From Oligoflexus sp. (lineage in GTDB: Bacteria; Bdellovibrionota_B; Oligoflexia; Oligoflexales; Oligoflexaceae), in the NCBI GenBank assembly GCA_014377445.1, contig JACMPP010000090.1, positions 1-41,680 on the forward strand: a stretch of DNA of 41,680 nt. The letters run 5' to 3'. The notes under the pieces were generated by a model. That model did not search any database and had not been told where the DNA came from. It worked only from the letters and a program-made list of their open reading frames with translations. Made by a program: the position numbers and the translations under genes. How positions within the stretch are numbered: position 1 is the first letter of the stretch; every line of letters begins with the position of its first letter. Positions 9,482 to 18,733 of this stretch are shown one piece after another.

Positions 9482-9973
9482 ATGATTATCGATCAGGAAA
9501 TCAGCCGAAAGATGGATGCCCTGCGCGAGCATTTGCCGACGGAACAATCTCTTCTCCTTCCGCTTCTCCATGAGATGCAGGCCAAAGCCGGCTGGATCTC
9601 GGTCGAAGCGATCAAGGAAGCCGCTGCTTATCTGAAGCTGCCTCCGGCCCGTGTTCAAGAAGTCGTGAGCTTCTATACGATGTACAACAGGAAGCCGGTC
9701 GGCCAGAAGCACGTTCAGGTCTGCACCAACGTCGCCTGCTTTCTCCGCGGTGCGGACAAGCTGGTGGAAGGTCTTGAAAAACGTCTTGGCATCCATTGCG
9801 GCCAGACGACTGCGGACGGCAAGTACACGCTGAATGAAGTGGAATGCCTCGCGGCCTGCGGCACCGCTCCGGTGATGCAGATCAACGATGATTACTATGA
9901 AAATTTGAGTGATAGCGTCCTGAAAGACATCATGGATAAGCTAGATCGGGAGTTGAGCCATGGTCCAAGTTGA
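9482..9973 (+). CDS. nuoE: NADH-quinone oxidoreductase subunit E (24 kDa)
   Basis: Thioredoxin-like subunit of the NADH-oxidising module, holding the [2Fe-2S] cluster N1a beside NuoF. Ligands are Cys81 and Cys86 (CTNVAC) and Cys122 and Cys126 (CLAAC). Length 163, as usual. GGAG lies before ATG 9482. Its last 14 bases overlap nuoF, so the two are probably translationally coupled. Confidence 0.96.
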   Translation: MIIDQEISRKMDALREHLPTEQSLLLPLLHEMQAKAGWISVEAIKEAAAYLKLPPARVQEVVSFYTMYNRKPVGQKHVQVCTNVACFLRGADKLVEGLEKRLGIHCGQTTADGKYTLNEVECLAACGTAPVMQINDDYYENLSDSVLKDIMDKLDRELSHGPS

Positions 9974-11291
9974 AAAGCTCCTTACCCAGCATAACGATGT
10001 CGAAGGTTCGCATACGATCGACGTCTATCGTTCGCTCGGCGGCTACAAGGCCCTGGAGAAAGCTCTGGCGATGACGCCGGAGAGCATTGTCGACGAAGTG
10101 AAGAAATCCAATCTTCGCGGTCGTGGTGGTGCGGGTTTCCCCACGGGTATGAAATGGTCATTCATGCCGAAAGCTCCGACCTTTCCCGACGGTCGTCCCA
10201 AGCCGAAATATTTGGTTTGCAACGCCGACGAGGGCGAGCCCGGTACCTTCAAAGACCGCCTTTTGATGACCAAACATCCTCACATGCTTATCGAAGGCAT
10301 GATCGTTGCCGCTCATGCGATCGGCGCGTCGCGCGGTTTCATCTATATCCGCGGCGAATTCGTCTTTGAAACGAAGCGTGTCGAAGATGCAATAGTGGAA
10401 GCCCGCAAAATGGGGCTTTTAGGCACAAAAGTTTCGGGGACGGACTGGAGTTTCGACCTCGTCGTCTATCGCGGGGCTGGCGCTTACATCTGTGGCGAAG
10501 AAACCGCGCTTTTGAACAGTCTCGAAGGCAAACGCGGCGAACCCCGCCTGAAGCCGCCCTTTCCAGCGATGGTGGGTGCCTTTGGAATGCCGACCTGTGT
10601 GAATAACGTCGAGACCTTCTGTGCGGTTCCCACCATCATTAACGATGGTGCCGCGAAGTTTGCTTCGGTTGGCACGGAGCGATCGGGTGGTACACGCCTC
10701 TTCTGTGTTTCGGGGGAGATCGAAAAACCTGGTGTTTACGAGCTGCCTATCAATGTCAATTTGAACGACCTGATCGCCCATTGCGGTGGCGTATTGGGCG
10801 GTAAGAAATTAAAGGCTGTTATCCCCGGCGGTGCTTCGGCACCGATGTTGAGTGCAGCCGAGACCGACGTGGCCATGGACTTTGACAGTCTGGCGAAAGC
10901 GGGAACGATGGCGGGATCGGGTGGTGTCATCGTCATCTCCGAAGACACCTGTATCGTCGAAGTCGCAGCCCGTCTTTTGAAATTTTATGAGCACGAATCA
11001 TGCGGACAATGCAGTCAATGCCGTGAAGGCAGCCATTGGTTGGCCCGTATGTTCCATCGCATCGAGATCGGTCAGGGAACTGAAGCGGATCTCAATGCGA
11101 TCGCAGGAATTTGTTCGAATATGGCTGGTCAAACCATCTGTGCATTCTCAGATGCGGTGACCGGTCCGGCCTTATCGTCCGTTCGGAAGTTTCGTCACGA
11201 ATTTGAGGAGCATGTGCGGCTGAAGCGATGCCCTTGCAAGCCCGAAGGTCACGTTCCTAAGCACGATCATCACGCCAGTGCCACGCTTTGA
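9960..11291 (+). CDS. nuoF: NADH-quinone oxidoreductase subunit F (51 kDa)
   Basis: Catalytic subunit that binds NADH and FMN and takes the hydride. The 443 residues show the nucleotide motif GRGGAGFPTG (about 53-62), the GAGAYICGEETALL segment (about 173-186), and the N3 [4Fe-4S] ligands Cys348, Cys351 and Cys354 (SCGQCSQCREG) with Cys394 (QTICAFSD). The His-rich tail (DHHAS) is not conserved in the family. The start overlaps nuoE by 14 bases, with GGGAG inside nuoE as ribosome site. Confidence 0.97.
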   Translation: MVQVEKLLTQHNDVEGSHTIDVYRSLGGYKALEKALAMTPESIVDEVKKSNLRGRGGAGFPTGMKWSFMPKAPTFPDGRPKPKYLVCNADEGEPGTFKDRLLMTKHPHMLIEGMIVAAHAIGASRGFIYIRGEFVFETKRVEDAIVEARKMGLLGTKVSGTDWSFDLVVYRGAGAYICGEETALLNSLEGKRGEPRLKPPFPAMVGAFGMPTCVNNVETFCAVPTIINDGAAKFASVGTERSGGTRLFCVSGEIEKPGVYELPINVNLNDLIAHCGGVLGGKKLKAVIPGGASAPMLSAAETDVAMDFDSLAKAGTMAGSGGVIVISEDTCIVEVAARLLKFYEHESCGQCSQCREGSHWLARMFHRIEIGQGTEADLNAIAGICSNMAGQTICAFSDAVTGPALSSVRKFRHEFEEHVRLKRCPCKPEGHVPKHDHHASATL

Positions 11292-11305
11292 TGGGAGTTT
11301 GAAAG

Positions 11306-12796
11306 ATGACAACGAGCGAAGCGCTCACAAAGCCTAAGATGACGATCGATGGGCAGGTGGTTGAGTTCGAACCCGGTGATACGATCATGCGGGCGGCCGA
11401 ACGCGCTAGAGTTGACAAGACGATTCCGCGTTTCTGTTATCACCCCGGCCTGCCGGTGGCGGGTACCTGCCGTATGTGTGCGGTCGAGGTTGAGAAGGCT
11501 CCCAAACTCATGACGGCTTGTTCGACCCCTGCGGCGGACGGCATGGTAGTCCTGACGCAAAGCGATCGCGTTCGTAAGAGCCGAAGCGGTGTCATGGAAA
11601 TGCTGCTGGCGAATCACCCTCTCGACTGCCCGGTCTGCGACCAGGCGGGTGAGTGTTCGCTGCAAGATTATAGTTATGAATATGGTCCCTCGAAGAGTGA
11701 ATTCAAAGAGGACAAAAGAGTTTGGAAGGAAGCGACGACCAAAGCGCTTTCGGAACGCCTGACTCTCAATATGAACCGCTGTATCCATTGTGAGCGCTGC
11801 GTGCGTTTCACCGAAGACGTGACCAAAACTAACGAGCTTCTGATGGACAACCGAGGCTGGCATAAGGAGCTGACGACAGCTCTCGATGAAGGCATGTTCA
11901 ATGAGTACCAGGGGAACGTCGCCGACATCTGTCCGGTCGGAGCGATCACCTTCAACGACTTCCGTTTCCAGAAACGAGTATGGTTCCTTAAAGAGAAAGT
12001 AGGCATCTGCGATGGTTGCGCCAAAGGCTGCTCAATCTACGCCGATGAAGAGAAAGGCACGGTCCATCGCTATCGCGCCCGTTTCAACGCTGAAGTCAAC
12101 AAACATTGGATCTGTGATGAAGGCCGCATGTCGTTCCATCGCTACCAAAACGCCGAACGCGTGATACATCCCCTGCTATCGGCCAGCGGGTCGCTCAATG
12201 CCACCACCTGGGAAACCGTGGTGCCCTGGCTCTTGAGCGAAATGAAGAAGGCGCGCCGCATCCTACTTCTGATCGGCACCGATGCGAGCAGCGAAGAGGC
12301 GGCGACCATCGCGCAGATGCTGCCTAGCTTTAGCTCGGCGGATTTTGTTGTGCGTTCGTGGAACGGAACGAACGGCGTTCAAAGCTCGGTGGATGATGCG
12401 GCTCTGGATCATTTGCTTCGCCGCCGCGATCACACGTCCAATACCCGCGGTATCGAAAGCCTGGGCATCAAGCCCTGGAACTCGGCCACGGAACAAAACT
12501 TCGATCTTGCGATCTACTTCCGCTGCGGCCGGGCAACCTTGCCTCCGGTCATGGCTCAAAAAGAAATTGCATGGGGTGTTTTCGACCTTCCGGAAATTCA
12601 ACGCTTCGCGGCGGTGCTGCCCGGACTCAGCACTCTTGAGAAATTCGGAACCTATACCAATTGCGATCAAGTCACCCAGAGTTTTGAGATCGTCGTCAAG
12701 GGTCCCGGCGGTACGGCTTCGGTTCGCAAAGTCCTGGACGGCATGAAACTGAAGTCGAGTACTCCTGTGCGTGAGGTCGTGCGTGACACTATTTGA
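11306..12796 (+). CDS. nuoG: NADH-quinone oxidoreductase subunit G, short form
   Basis: Electron-wire subunit of the peripheral arm. Visible cofactor sites: [2Fe-2S] N1b (Cys44, Cys55, Cys58, Cys72); N5 with a His and three Cys in NHPLDCPVCDQAGEC; N4 with CIHCERC and a later DICPVG; and an extra [4Fe-4S] site Cys235, Cys238, Cys242, Cys270 with the exact spacing CxxCxxxCx27C of cluster N7. The protein has only 496 residues, against about 690-900 in most complex I, because nearly all of the molybdopterin-oxidoreductase-like domain is missing and the C-terminal 200 residues are only a short remnant. There is no frameshift visible, and the end overlaps nuoH in the usual operon manner, so the short form seems real. 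Confidence 0.94.
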   Translation: MTTSEALTKPKMTIDGQVVEFEPGDTIMRAAERARVDKTIPRFCYHPGLPVAGTCRMCAVEVEKAPKLMTACSTPAADGMVVLTQSDRVRKSRSGVMEMLLANHPLDCPVCDQAGECSLQDYSYEYGPSKSEFKEDKRVWKEATTKALSERLTLNMNRCIHCERCVRFTEDVTKTNELLMDNRGWHKELTTALDEGMFNEYQGNVADICPVGAITFNDFRFQKRVWFLKEKVGICDGCAKGCSIYADEEKGTVHRYRARFNAEVNKHWICDEGRMSFHRYQNAERVIHPLLSASGSLNATTWETVVPWLLSEMKKARRILLLIGTDASSEEAATIAQMLPSFSSADFVVRSWNGTNGVQSSVDDAALDHLLRRRDHTSNTRGIESLGIKPWNSATEQNFDLAIYFRCGRATLPPVMAQKEIAWGVFDLPEIQRFAAVLPGLSTLEKFGTYTNCDQVTQSFEIVVKGPGGTASVRKVLDGMKLKSSTPVREVVRDTI

Positions 12797-13862
12797 CTAT
12801 ATCGCCGTCGCAGCTAAAATTCTCTTCATCGTCGGTCTCGCCTTTTCAACTGTACCTATCATGGTCTGGTTTGAGCGGCGGGGCGCAGCCTGGATGCAGG
12901 CGCGCGTCGGTCCGAATCGAGTCGGTATTTTTGGTCTCATGCAACCCGTGGCCGATGTTTTAAAGCTGCTTTCCAAGGAGATGTTCATTCCCGCCGCGGC
13001 CTCTAAATTTTATTATAATCTCGCACCCGCGATTTCCGCGATCGCACCGGTCGCAGCGATGGCGGCGATTCCCTTTGGATCGTACCTGATCATTGGGGAC
13101 CACAAGGTCAATCTGCAGATTGCTTCGCTGGACATCGGTATACTTGCGGTTTTGGCTTTTGCCGGACTCGAGGTCTATCCCATCATGCTCGCGGGTTGGG
13201 CCTCCAACAACAAGTACTCCATGTTGGGCGCTCTTCGCGGCAGTAGCCAGATGATCAGTTATGAAATCGCTTTGGGCCTCGCCCTAGTTTCCATGCTTTT
13301 AGTCTACGGAACTCTCGATCTCAATGCGATGGTGGTTTATCAGGATCAGTCGCTCCTCGGTTTTATTCCGCGTTGGGGCGTATTCCTAAATCCGCTCGCA
13401 GCCCTTATTTTCATGATCTCAATTTTTGCCGAGACCAACCGTCTGCCCTTCGACTTGCCGGAAGGTGAATCGGAGCTTGTAGCCGGATATCACCTGGAAT
13501 ACGGCGCTTCGAAGTTCGCGCTCTTTTTCTTTGCGGAATACGTCGCCATGCTCATGGCTTCGGGTCTTTTCATCACCATTTTCTTCGGTGGCTACGGCCT
13601 GATCCCCGGAATGGGCTGGGTCCTGTCGTTCTTCCAAACCAGCCTCTCGCCTGACATGTTCCAGAACTTAACGGCCATCGCCCAGATCGCGGCCTTCGTC
13701 TTTAAAGTCGGCTGCATGATGTTCTTCTTCGTCTGGGTTCGCTGGACGATGCCTCGTTTCCGTTACGATCAGTTGATGCACTTAGGCTGGAAGATTCTCT
13801 TCCCGATCGCCCTGGTCAACCTTCTGGCCGTAGCCCTCATCATCGCCTGGATAGGGGTATAA
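12783..13862 (+). CDS. nuoH: NADH-quinone oxidoreductase subunit H
   Basis: Membrane subunit that joins the quinone pocket to the proton-pumping arm. About 359 residues with eight predicted membrane spans and the conserved FERRGAAWMQARVGPNRVG loop (about 26-44) and FAETNRLPFDLPEGESELV, the acidic loop facing the quinone channel. The start is taken as GTG 12783, with GAGG six bases upstream; a GTG at 12771 in the same frame has no ribosome site. The gene overlaps the 3' end of nuoG by 14 bases. Confidence 0.95.
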   Translation: MTLFDYIAVAAKILFIVGLAFSTVPIMVWFERRGAAWMQARVGPNRVGIFGLMQPVADVLKLLSKEMFIPAAASKFYYNLAPAISAIAPVAAMAAIPFGSYLIIGDHKVNLQIASLDIGILAVLAFAGLEVYPIMLAGWASNNKYSMLGALRGSSQMISYEIALGLALVSMLLVYGTLDLNAMVVYQDQSLLGFIPRWGVFLNPLAALIFMISIFAETNRLPFDLPEGESELVAGYHLEYGASKFALFFFAEYVAMLMASGLFITIFFGGYGLIPGMGWVLSFFQTSLSPDMFQNLTAIAQIAAFVFKVGCMMFFFVWVRWTMPRFRYDQLMHLGWKILFPIALVNLLAVALIIAWIGV

Positions 13863-13866
13863 TCGT

Positions 13867-14364
13867 ATGACCAAAATCGTTACCTACAAAGAGGGTCGCC
13901 TCGACAAGTACTATATTCCGGCACTCCTGGTCGGTTTGAAAGTCACCCTGAAACAATTCTATAAGACCTTGTTTCTCGGTCAGGCGACGACCATCAATTA
14001 TCCAGAAGAGAAGCGCGAGTACTCCCAGCGTTTTCGTGGCGAGCACTTTATCTCCGTCGATCCAACGAAGACGGAAAACTGCACGGCCTGCTACCTCTGC
14101 CAGACCGTTTGTCCGGCCGATTGTATTACGATCGTCGCGGGTGAGCGTCCGGAAGAAGAAAATCCCTTCGGCGTGAAAAAAGAAAAGCGTCCGGTGAGCT
14201 TCGACATCGACGCCCTTCGCTGCTGCTTTTGCGGATTCTGCGAAGAAGCCTGTCCTAAAGACGCCATCAAGCTTTCGCGCAATTATGAGATGGCAACTCT
14301 CGACCGCGAAACTGCGATTTACGATCTCGACCATTTGAAACGTGAGGTAAAGGGCCGTGGTTGA
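13867..14364 (+). CDS. nuoI: NADH-quinone oxidoreductase subunit I
   Basis: Ferredoxin-like subunit carrying clusters N6a and N6b. Two CxxCxxCxxxCP motifs are visible: Cys72, 75, 78 and 82 (CTACYLCQTVCP) and Cys119, 122, 125 and 129 (within CCFCGFCEEACP). 165 residues, with an amphipathic N-terminal stretch that seats it on the membrane. AGGGG is about ten bases before ATG 13867. Its last eight bases overlap nuoJ. Confidence 0.96.
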   Translation: MTKIVTYKEGRLDKYYIPALLVGLKVTLKQFYKTLFLGQATTINYPEEKREYSQRFRGEHFISVDPTKTENCTACYLCQTVCPADCITIVAGERPEEENPFGVKKEKRPVSFDIDALRCCFCGFCEEACPKDAIKLSRNYEMATLDRETAIYDLDHLKREVKGRG

Positions 14365-14881
14365 ACCAGTTGTCCTTATTTTAGCGATCGTCGTGGCCCT
14401 TCTCGCAGCTCTCACGGTCTTTTCACGCAGTCCGATCAGTAGTGCTTTTTCATTGGTGATGATGATGGTTGCCCTCGCGGGGATCTACGGCGTGAGCGGT
14501 GCGCATTTTATTGCGGCTCTGCAGGCGATCGTCTATGCCGGTGCCATCATGGTTCTCTTTGTTTTCTCCATCATGCTTCTCAATATGAACGACGAGCATA
14601 ATGAAATTCGATTTCGCAGTTGGAAGACGGTCCTCGCGTGCTTAGGTGCAGCTAGTGTTCTGGCAGGACTTAGCTATGCCTTCATCCAATGGAGCAGCGA
14701 AGCCAACGGACCGACACCAGGGATAATGACTCTGGAACAGATTCGCAGCATCGGCGGGAACGTCGTCGCCGTTTCAGGCGCCATGTTCTCTCAGGCTTAT
14801 GTTCAATTTGAATTCATTTCGCTCCTCCTCCTGGTCGCTATCGCAAGCGCACTGGTTCTGGCGAAAAGAAAGGTGGACTGA
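14357..14881 (+). CDS. nuoJ: NADH-quinone oxidoreductase subunit J
   Basis: Membrane-arm subunit of 174 residues with five predicted spans. The span with the pi-bulge region is recognisable in ALQAIVYAGAIMVLFVFSIM (about 55-74), and the last span ends in LVAIASALVLAKRK. GTG 14357 is used as start and overlaps the end of nuoI; no ATG nearby fits. Gene order between nuoI and nuoK confirms the call. Confidence 0.95.
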   Translation: MVEPVVLILAIVVALLAALTVFSRSPISSAFSLVMMMVALAGIYGVSGAHFIAALQAIVYAGAIMVLFVFSIMLLNMNDEHNEIRFRSWKTVLACLGAASVLAGLSYAFIQWSSEANGPTPGIMTLEQIRSIGGNVVAVSGAMFSQAYVQFEFISLLLLVAIASALVLAKRKVD

Positions 14882-14884
14882 GAC

Positions 14885-15187
14885 ATGAACAGCGGAACGA
14901 TCCTTCACATCCTGTCAGCTTATTTATTTTCGATGGGCCTTTTGGCTTTGATTTTGAGACGAAACACCATCGTCATGCTCATGGGTATCGAACTCATGCT
15001 CAATGCGGTGAATCTCTCGTTTGTGACCTTTGCCCGCGAGCTCTCGCAACTCAACGGCCAGGTGCAGGTCTTCTTTATCATCACGATTGCCGCTGCGGAA
15101 TCCGCCGTCGGTCTCTCGATCCTAATCAACGTTTACCGAAACTTTGGTAGTATCAAGACGGATCGTACAACGGTCTTGAGGAGCTGA
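14885..15187 (+). CDS. nuoK: NADH-quinone oxidoreductase subunit K
   Basis: Three-span subunit of 100 residues. The second span has the key Glu in GIELMLNAVNLSF (about 33-45), and the third holds the second key Glu in TIAAAESAVGLSI. Both are proton-path residues in homologues. Three bases separate it from nuoJ and three from nuoL. Confidence 0.96.
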   Translation: MNSGTILHILSAYLFSMGLLALILRRNTIVMLMGIELMLNAVNLSFVTFARELSQLNGQVQVFFIITIAAAESAVGLSILINVYRNFGSIKTDRTTVLRS

Positions 15188-15190
15188 ACG

Positions 15191-17122
15191 ATGAATCTTG
15201 CTGTTTTATCTGATCTACCGTTTTGGATCCTGATCGTCCCGCTTATCGGTTTCTTCCTGAACGGTGTGGTGATTCCCCTCGCTTCGGGCGGCATTACCAA
15301 GACCAAGCCCATGATCTCGGGTGGCATTGCAACCCTGGCCATGGCGGTGAGCTTTGTCCTCGCGGTGATCGCGTTTACGCGACTCGGCGGCGAGTCGGGG
15401 GCTCTCCAATACACAGGCTTCAAATGGATTGATTTTGGGAATCTTTCGGTCACTCTCAATCTCCGCATCGATCGCCTATCGTCCCTGATGACTTTGATCA
15501 TCACCGGCATTGGCACCCTCATCCATTTCTATTCCATTTCTTACATGTCGCATGAAAAGGGCGTTGCCCGCTTTTTTGCGTACCTAAACCTTTTCTGCTT
15601 TGCCATGCTCCTCCTTGTTCTCAGCGACAACCTCCTCTTTCTCTTCTTCGGTTGGGAAGGCGTGGGTCTCTGTTCTTACCTGCTCATCAGCTATTGGTAC
15701 GAAGAGGAATCGAACGCCGACGCCGCGCGCAAGGCTTTTCTCGTCAACCGTATCGGTGACCTGGGCTTCGTCCTCGGTATGTGTTTGCTCTACGTTCAAC
15801 TCGGCACTCTCTCCTTTACTGAAATGATGGCCCTCATCTCACCGACGACGTCGGTTGCACTTCTGAGCCTGGCGGCTGTGTTCATGTTTTTTGCCGCAAC
15901 CGGTAAGTCCGCTCAGTTTCCCCTCTACGTATGGCTTCCCGATGCGATGGCGGGTCCTACACCTGTCTCCGCGCTGATCCATGCGGCGACGATGGTGACG
16001 GCTGGTGTTTATCTTTTTGCCCGTATGTACTTCCTGTTTGAACTCTCGCCTGAACTGATGACAGTTGTAGCCTATACCGGAGCGTTAACCGCTTTACTTG
16101 GCGGGATCCTGGCCCTGGCGCAAACCGATATCAAAAAGGTTCTCGCGTATTCGACCGTTTCTCAGCTAGGTTTTATGTTCCTCGCCCTCGGCGTAGGCGC
16201 CTATCAGACAGCAGTCTTTCATTTGATGACGCACGCTTTCTTTAAAGCGCTTCTCTTTCTTGGAGCCGGTTCGGTTATTCACGGCTGCGATGGCGAGCAG
16301 GATATGCGCCGCATGGGTGGTCTCGCCAAGGCGATGCCGGTGACTTATGTGACGATGCTTCTGGGCAGTGCGGCGATTGTCGGATTGCCAATCTTCAGCG
16401 GCTTTTTCAGTAAGGACGAAATTCTTTACATGGCCCTTGGCGCCCCTCGTGGCAGCTGGATCCTCTTCGGCGCGGGTCTACTCGCGGCTTTCCTGACCGG
16501 TGTTTACACAATGCGGATGTTGACTCAAACCTTCTGGGGCGAAGCGAAAGCGGGTATCCACGGTCACGAGTCCTCCTGGATCATGACGCTGCCTCTCATC
16601 GTGCTGGCACTGCTGGCGACCTTTGGTGGTTTCCTTGGCTTTCCGCACGAAATGGGTCACTGGTTTGGGATCGAACATTCGCACCTTCTCAGCGCCTGGC
16701 TTGCGCCCGTCGTTCAGCAGGTTGAAATTGTGACAGGATCATCTCCCATGCCGGAAATCGTGGTCTCGATCCTCGCCGTGTCGATCGCTATCTTCGGTCT
16801 CGTGGCCGGCAAAACGTTTCTCAAAAACATTTCTTTCGAAACGTCTCCGGTTCTCAAACGTTTGTTTGTGGGCCAGCATTTCATGGATACTTTTTATTCG
16901 TCCTGTATCGTCGCTCCCCTTTATTGGATCAGTCGTCGATTGGTTCAGACCTTTGAGAGCAACGTGATGAATAATATCGGCGGCTGGATTGGGGTGGGTT
17001 CGAACTGGTCAGGGGAGCGGCTGCGTCTCACACAAAGTGGTGACATTCAACTTTCAATGCTCTCGCTGATGGCTGGTTTGGCCTTTGTTGTTGGAATTCT
17101 AATATTCTGGGTTGCCGTATGA
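15191..17122 (+). CDS. nuoL: NADH-quinone oxidoreductase subunit L
   Basis: Distal antiporter-like, proton-pumping subunit. 643 residues, the usual length, with many membrane spans and a C-terminal segment (about 520-643) that would include the long lateral helix. Key residues are visible: the Glu in FFGWEGVGLCSYLLI (about 152-166) and the Lys in ATGKSAQFPLYVWLPDAMAG (about 236-255). GAGGAG precedes ATG 15191. The stop overlaps the ATG of nuoM (ATGA). Confidence 0.96.
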   Translation: MNLAVLSDLPFWILIVPLIGFFLNGVVIPLASGGITKTKPMISGGIATLAMAVSFVLAVIAFTRLGGESGALQYTGFKWIDFGNLSVTLNLRIDRLSSLMTLIITGIGTLIHFYSISYMSHEKGVARFFAYLNLFCFAMLLLVLSDNLLFLFFGWEGVGLCSYLLISYWYEEESNADAARKAFLVNRIGDLGFVLGMCLLYVQLGTLSFTEMMALISPTTSVALLSLAAVFMFFAATGKSAQFPLYVWLPDAMAGPTPVSALIHAATMVTAGVYLFARMYFLFELSPELMTVVAYTGALTALLGGILALAQTDIKKVLAYSTVSQLGFMFLALGVGAYQTAVFHLMTHAFFKALLFLGAGSVIHGCDGEQDMRRMGGLAKAMPVTYVTMLLGSAAIVGLPIFSGFFSKDEILYMALGAPRGSWILFGAGLLAAFLTGVYTMRMLTQTFWGEAKAGIHGHESSWIMTLPLIVLALLATFGGFLGFPHEMGHWFGIEHSHLLSAWLAPVVQQVEIVTGSSPMPEIVVSILAVSIAIFGLVAGKTFLKNISFETSPVLKRLFVGQHFMDTFYSSCIVAPLYWISRRLVQTFESNVMNNIGGWIGVGSNWSGERLRLTQSGDIQLSMLSLMAGLAFVVGILIFWVAV

Positions 17123-18687
17123 GTCAGATACTTTCATGGATAGTCCTGCTTCCCGCGCTGACCGGTCTTCTAATATTGCTTCTTCCGAAGAGCCTGGAAG
17201 CGAAATCAAGACAGATAGCGGTGATCGCCACTCTCATCGTGGCTGCGCTTGCCCTTTGGGCAGCTCAGGCCTTTGATGTCAACGCCGCCGATCCCCTGCA
17301 CTTCCACATCAGAACGGAATGGATTCCGATGCTCGGCATCCACTACGATCTGGCTTTGGATGGTATGAATCTTCCGCTCGTCCTGCTGACAGTACTCTTG
17401 ACTCCGCTGGCTTTCATCGGAACCTGGAATCAAACGTCAGGCGATTCCACGATGCAAAAACGTATGAGTGCCCTGGTGCTCATTATGGAAACGGGCGCAC
17501 TGGGAACTTTCCTCGCGCAGGATCTCTTCCTATTCTACATCTTCTGGGAAGTCATCCTCCTTCCGGCCTACCTCCTTATCGGGATGTATGGCGGCGCTGA
17601 GCGGATGAAGACCACTCTTCAATTCTTTCTCTATACCTTTGCCGGTTCGATCCTGATGCTAGTCGGTATCGCGTGGCTCGTGCACATGCAGTCGCAGACC
17701 ACAGGCCATCCCGATGCATCGTTTCAAGCTCTGATGAACCTTAAAATTCCTTTTGCAAGCAGTCAGGGGCCAGCGGGACTTTTCTCAACCCAAGGCCTGC
17801 TATTCGCAGCTTTCGCCGCGGCCTTTTTCATCAAGGCTCCTCTCGTTCCCTTTCATGCCTGGTTGCCCTCGACCTATCGCCAGGCTCCCACTCTGGTTTC
17901 CATCTATCTCGCAGCTATCCTCTCGAAAATGGGCACCTACGGAATTCTTAAAATTCTGATTCCCATGTTTCCCGAAGCGGCGCATAGCTTTCAACCCGTG
18001 CTGATGAGTCTTGCGGCTTTCGGTATCGTCTACGGAGCGCTGCTTGCGATCGTTCAAACGAACTTCAAAACAGCTGTCGCTTACTCTTCGCTGTCGCACG
18101 TGAGTTACATCCTCCTCGGTCTCTTCTCGCTCAAGGCCGAAGGCATGGGCGGTGCTCTTCTGCAAATGGTCAACCATGGTATCGCGATCGCCGGTCTCTT
18201 TATGATCAGCGGCTTTCTTGAGAAACGTCGCGGCTCACTTGAACTCAAAGACTTTGGCGGTTGGGCTCCCCAGACTCCGGTCCTTGCCACAGGCTTCATG
18301 GTCATCGTCCTCTCCACAGTTGCTCTTCCGGGTAGTGGTGGTTTCGTCGGTGAATTTGCGATCCTCATCGCCAGCTTCCGTGTTAACGGCTACATCACGG
18401 CTGTGGCCGCGACAGGTATGGTTCTCGGTGCGGTCTACATGCTGAACCTTTATCAGAAGACGATGTTCGGTCGTTACGTCGATGATTATGTGAAAAAAGT
18501 AGCGGATCTCGATTTCCGCGAGATCTTTGTCTTGGTGGTCCTGGGAATTTTCATCGTCGGTATTGGAATAACGCCACAACCTTTCGTGGCTCCTTCCCGC
18601 ACGGCTATTGAAGACAGCGCCAAACGCGTGTCGCCGAATGATGCTTTGCCGGAAAGGCAAGCTGTTCCAGGCCAGGTTTCACGCTAG
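17119..18687 (+). CDS. nuoM: NADH-quinone oxidoreductase subunit M
   Basis: Second antiporter-like, proton-pumping subunit, 522 residues. The conserved Glu lies in FYIFWEVILLPAYLLIGMYG (about 138-157) and the broken-helix Lys in FFIKAPLVPFHAWLPSTY (about 235-252). Start and stop overlap with nuoL is four bases (ATGA). The C-terminal tail after the last span is a short charged stretch. Confidence 0.96.
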   Translation: MSQILSWIVLLPALTGLLILLLPKSLEAKSRQIAVIATLIVAALALWAAQAFDVNAADPLHFHIRTEWIPMLGIHYDLALDGMNLPLVLLTVLLTPLAFIGTWNQTSGDSTMQKRMSALVLIMETGALGTFLAQDLFLFYIFWEVILLPAYLLIGMYGGAERMKTTLQFFLYTFAGSILMLVGIAWLVHMQSQTTGHPDASFQALMNLKIPFASSQGPAGLFSTQGLLFAAFAAAFFIKAPLVPFHAWLPSTYRQAPTLVSIYLAAILSKMGTYGILKILIPMFPEAAHSFQPVLMSLAAFGIVYGALLAIVQTNFKTAVAYSSLSHVSYILLGLFSLKAEGMGGALLQMVNHGIAIAGLFMISGFLEKRRGSLELKDFGGWAPQTPVLATGFMVIVLSTVALPGSGGFVGEFAILIASFRVNGYITAVAATGMVLGAVYMLNLYQKTMFGRYVDDYVKKVADLDFREIFVLVVLGIFIVGIGITPQPFVAPSRTAIEDSAKRVSPNDALPERQAVPGQVSR

Positions 18688-18733
18688 ATCCACTTTACCT
18701 CTAACTCTACCCGTTGCACAAAGGGGAATGGCT

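Noticed and set aside
8267..9796. A 509-codon open frame on the minus strand opposite nuoD and nuoE
   Set aside because: It lies fully antisense to two well-conserved complex I genes; codon bias of the real genes explains the lack of stops, and the product resembles nothing.
18608..18733. Start of nuoN inside the end of nuoM
   Set aside because: The residues are not hydrophobic or conserved as in NuoN, and a better ribosome site lies downstream of the nuoM stop.
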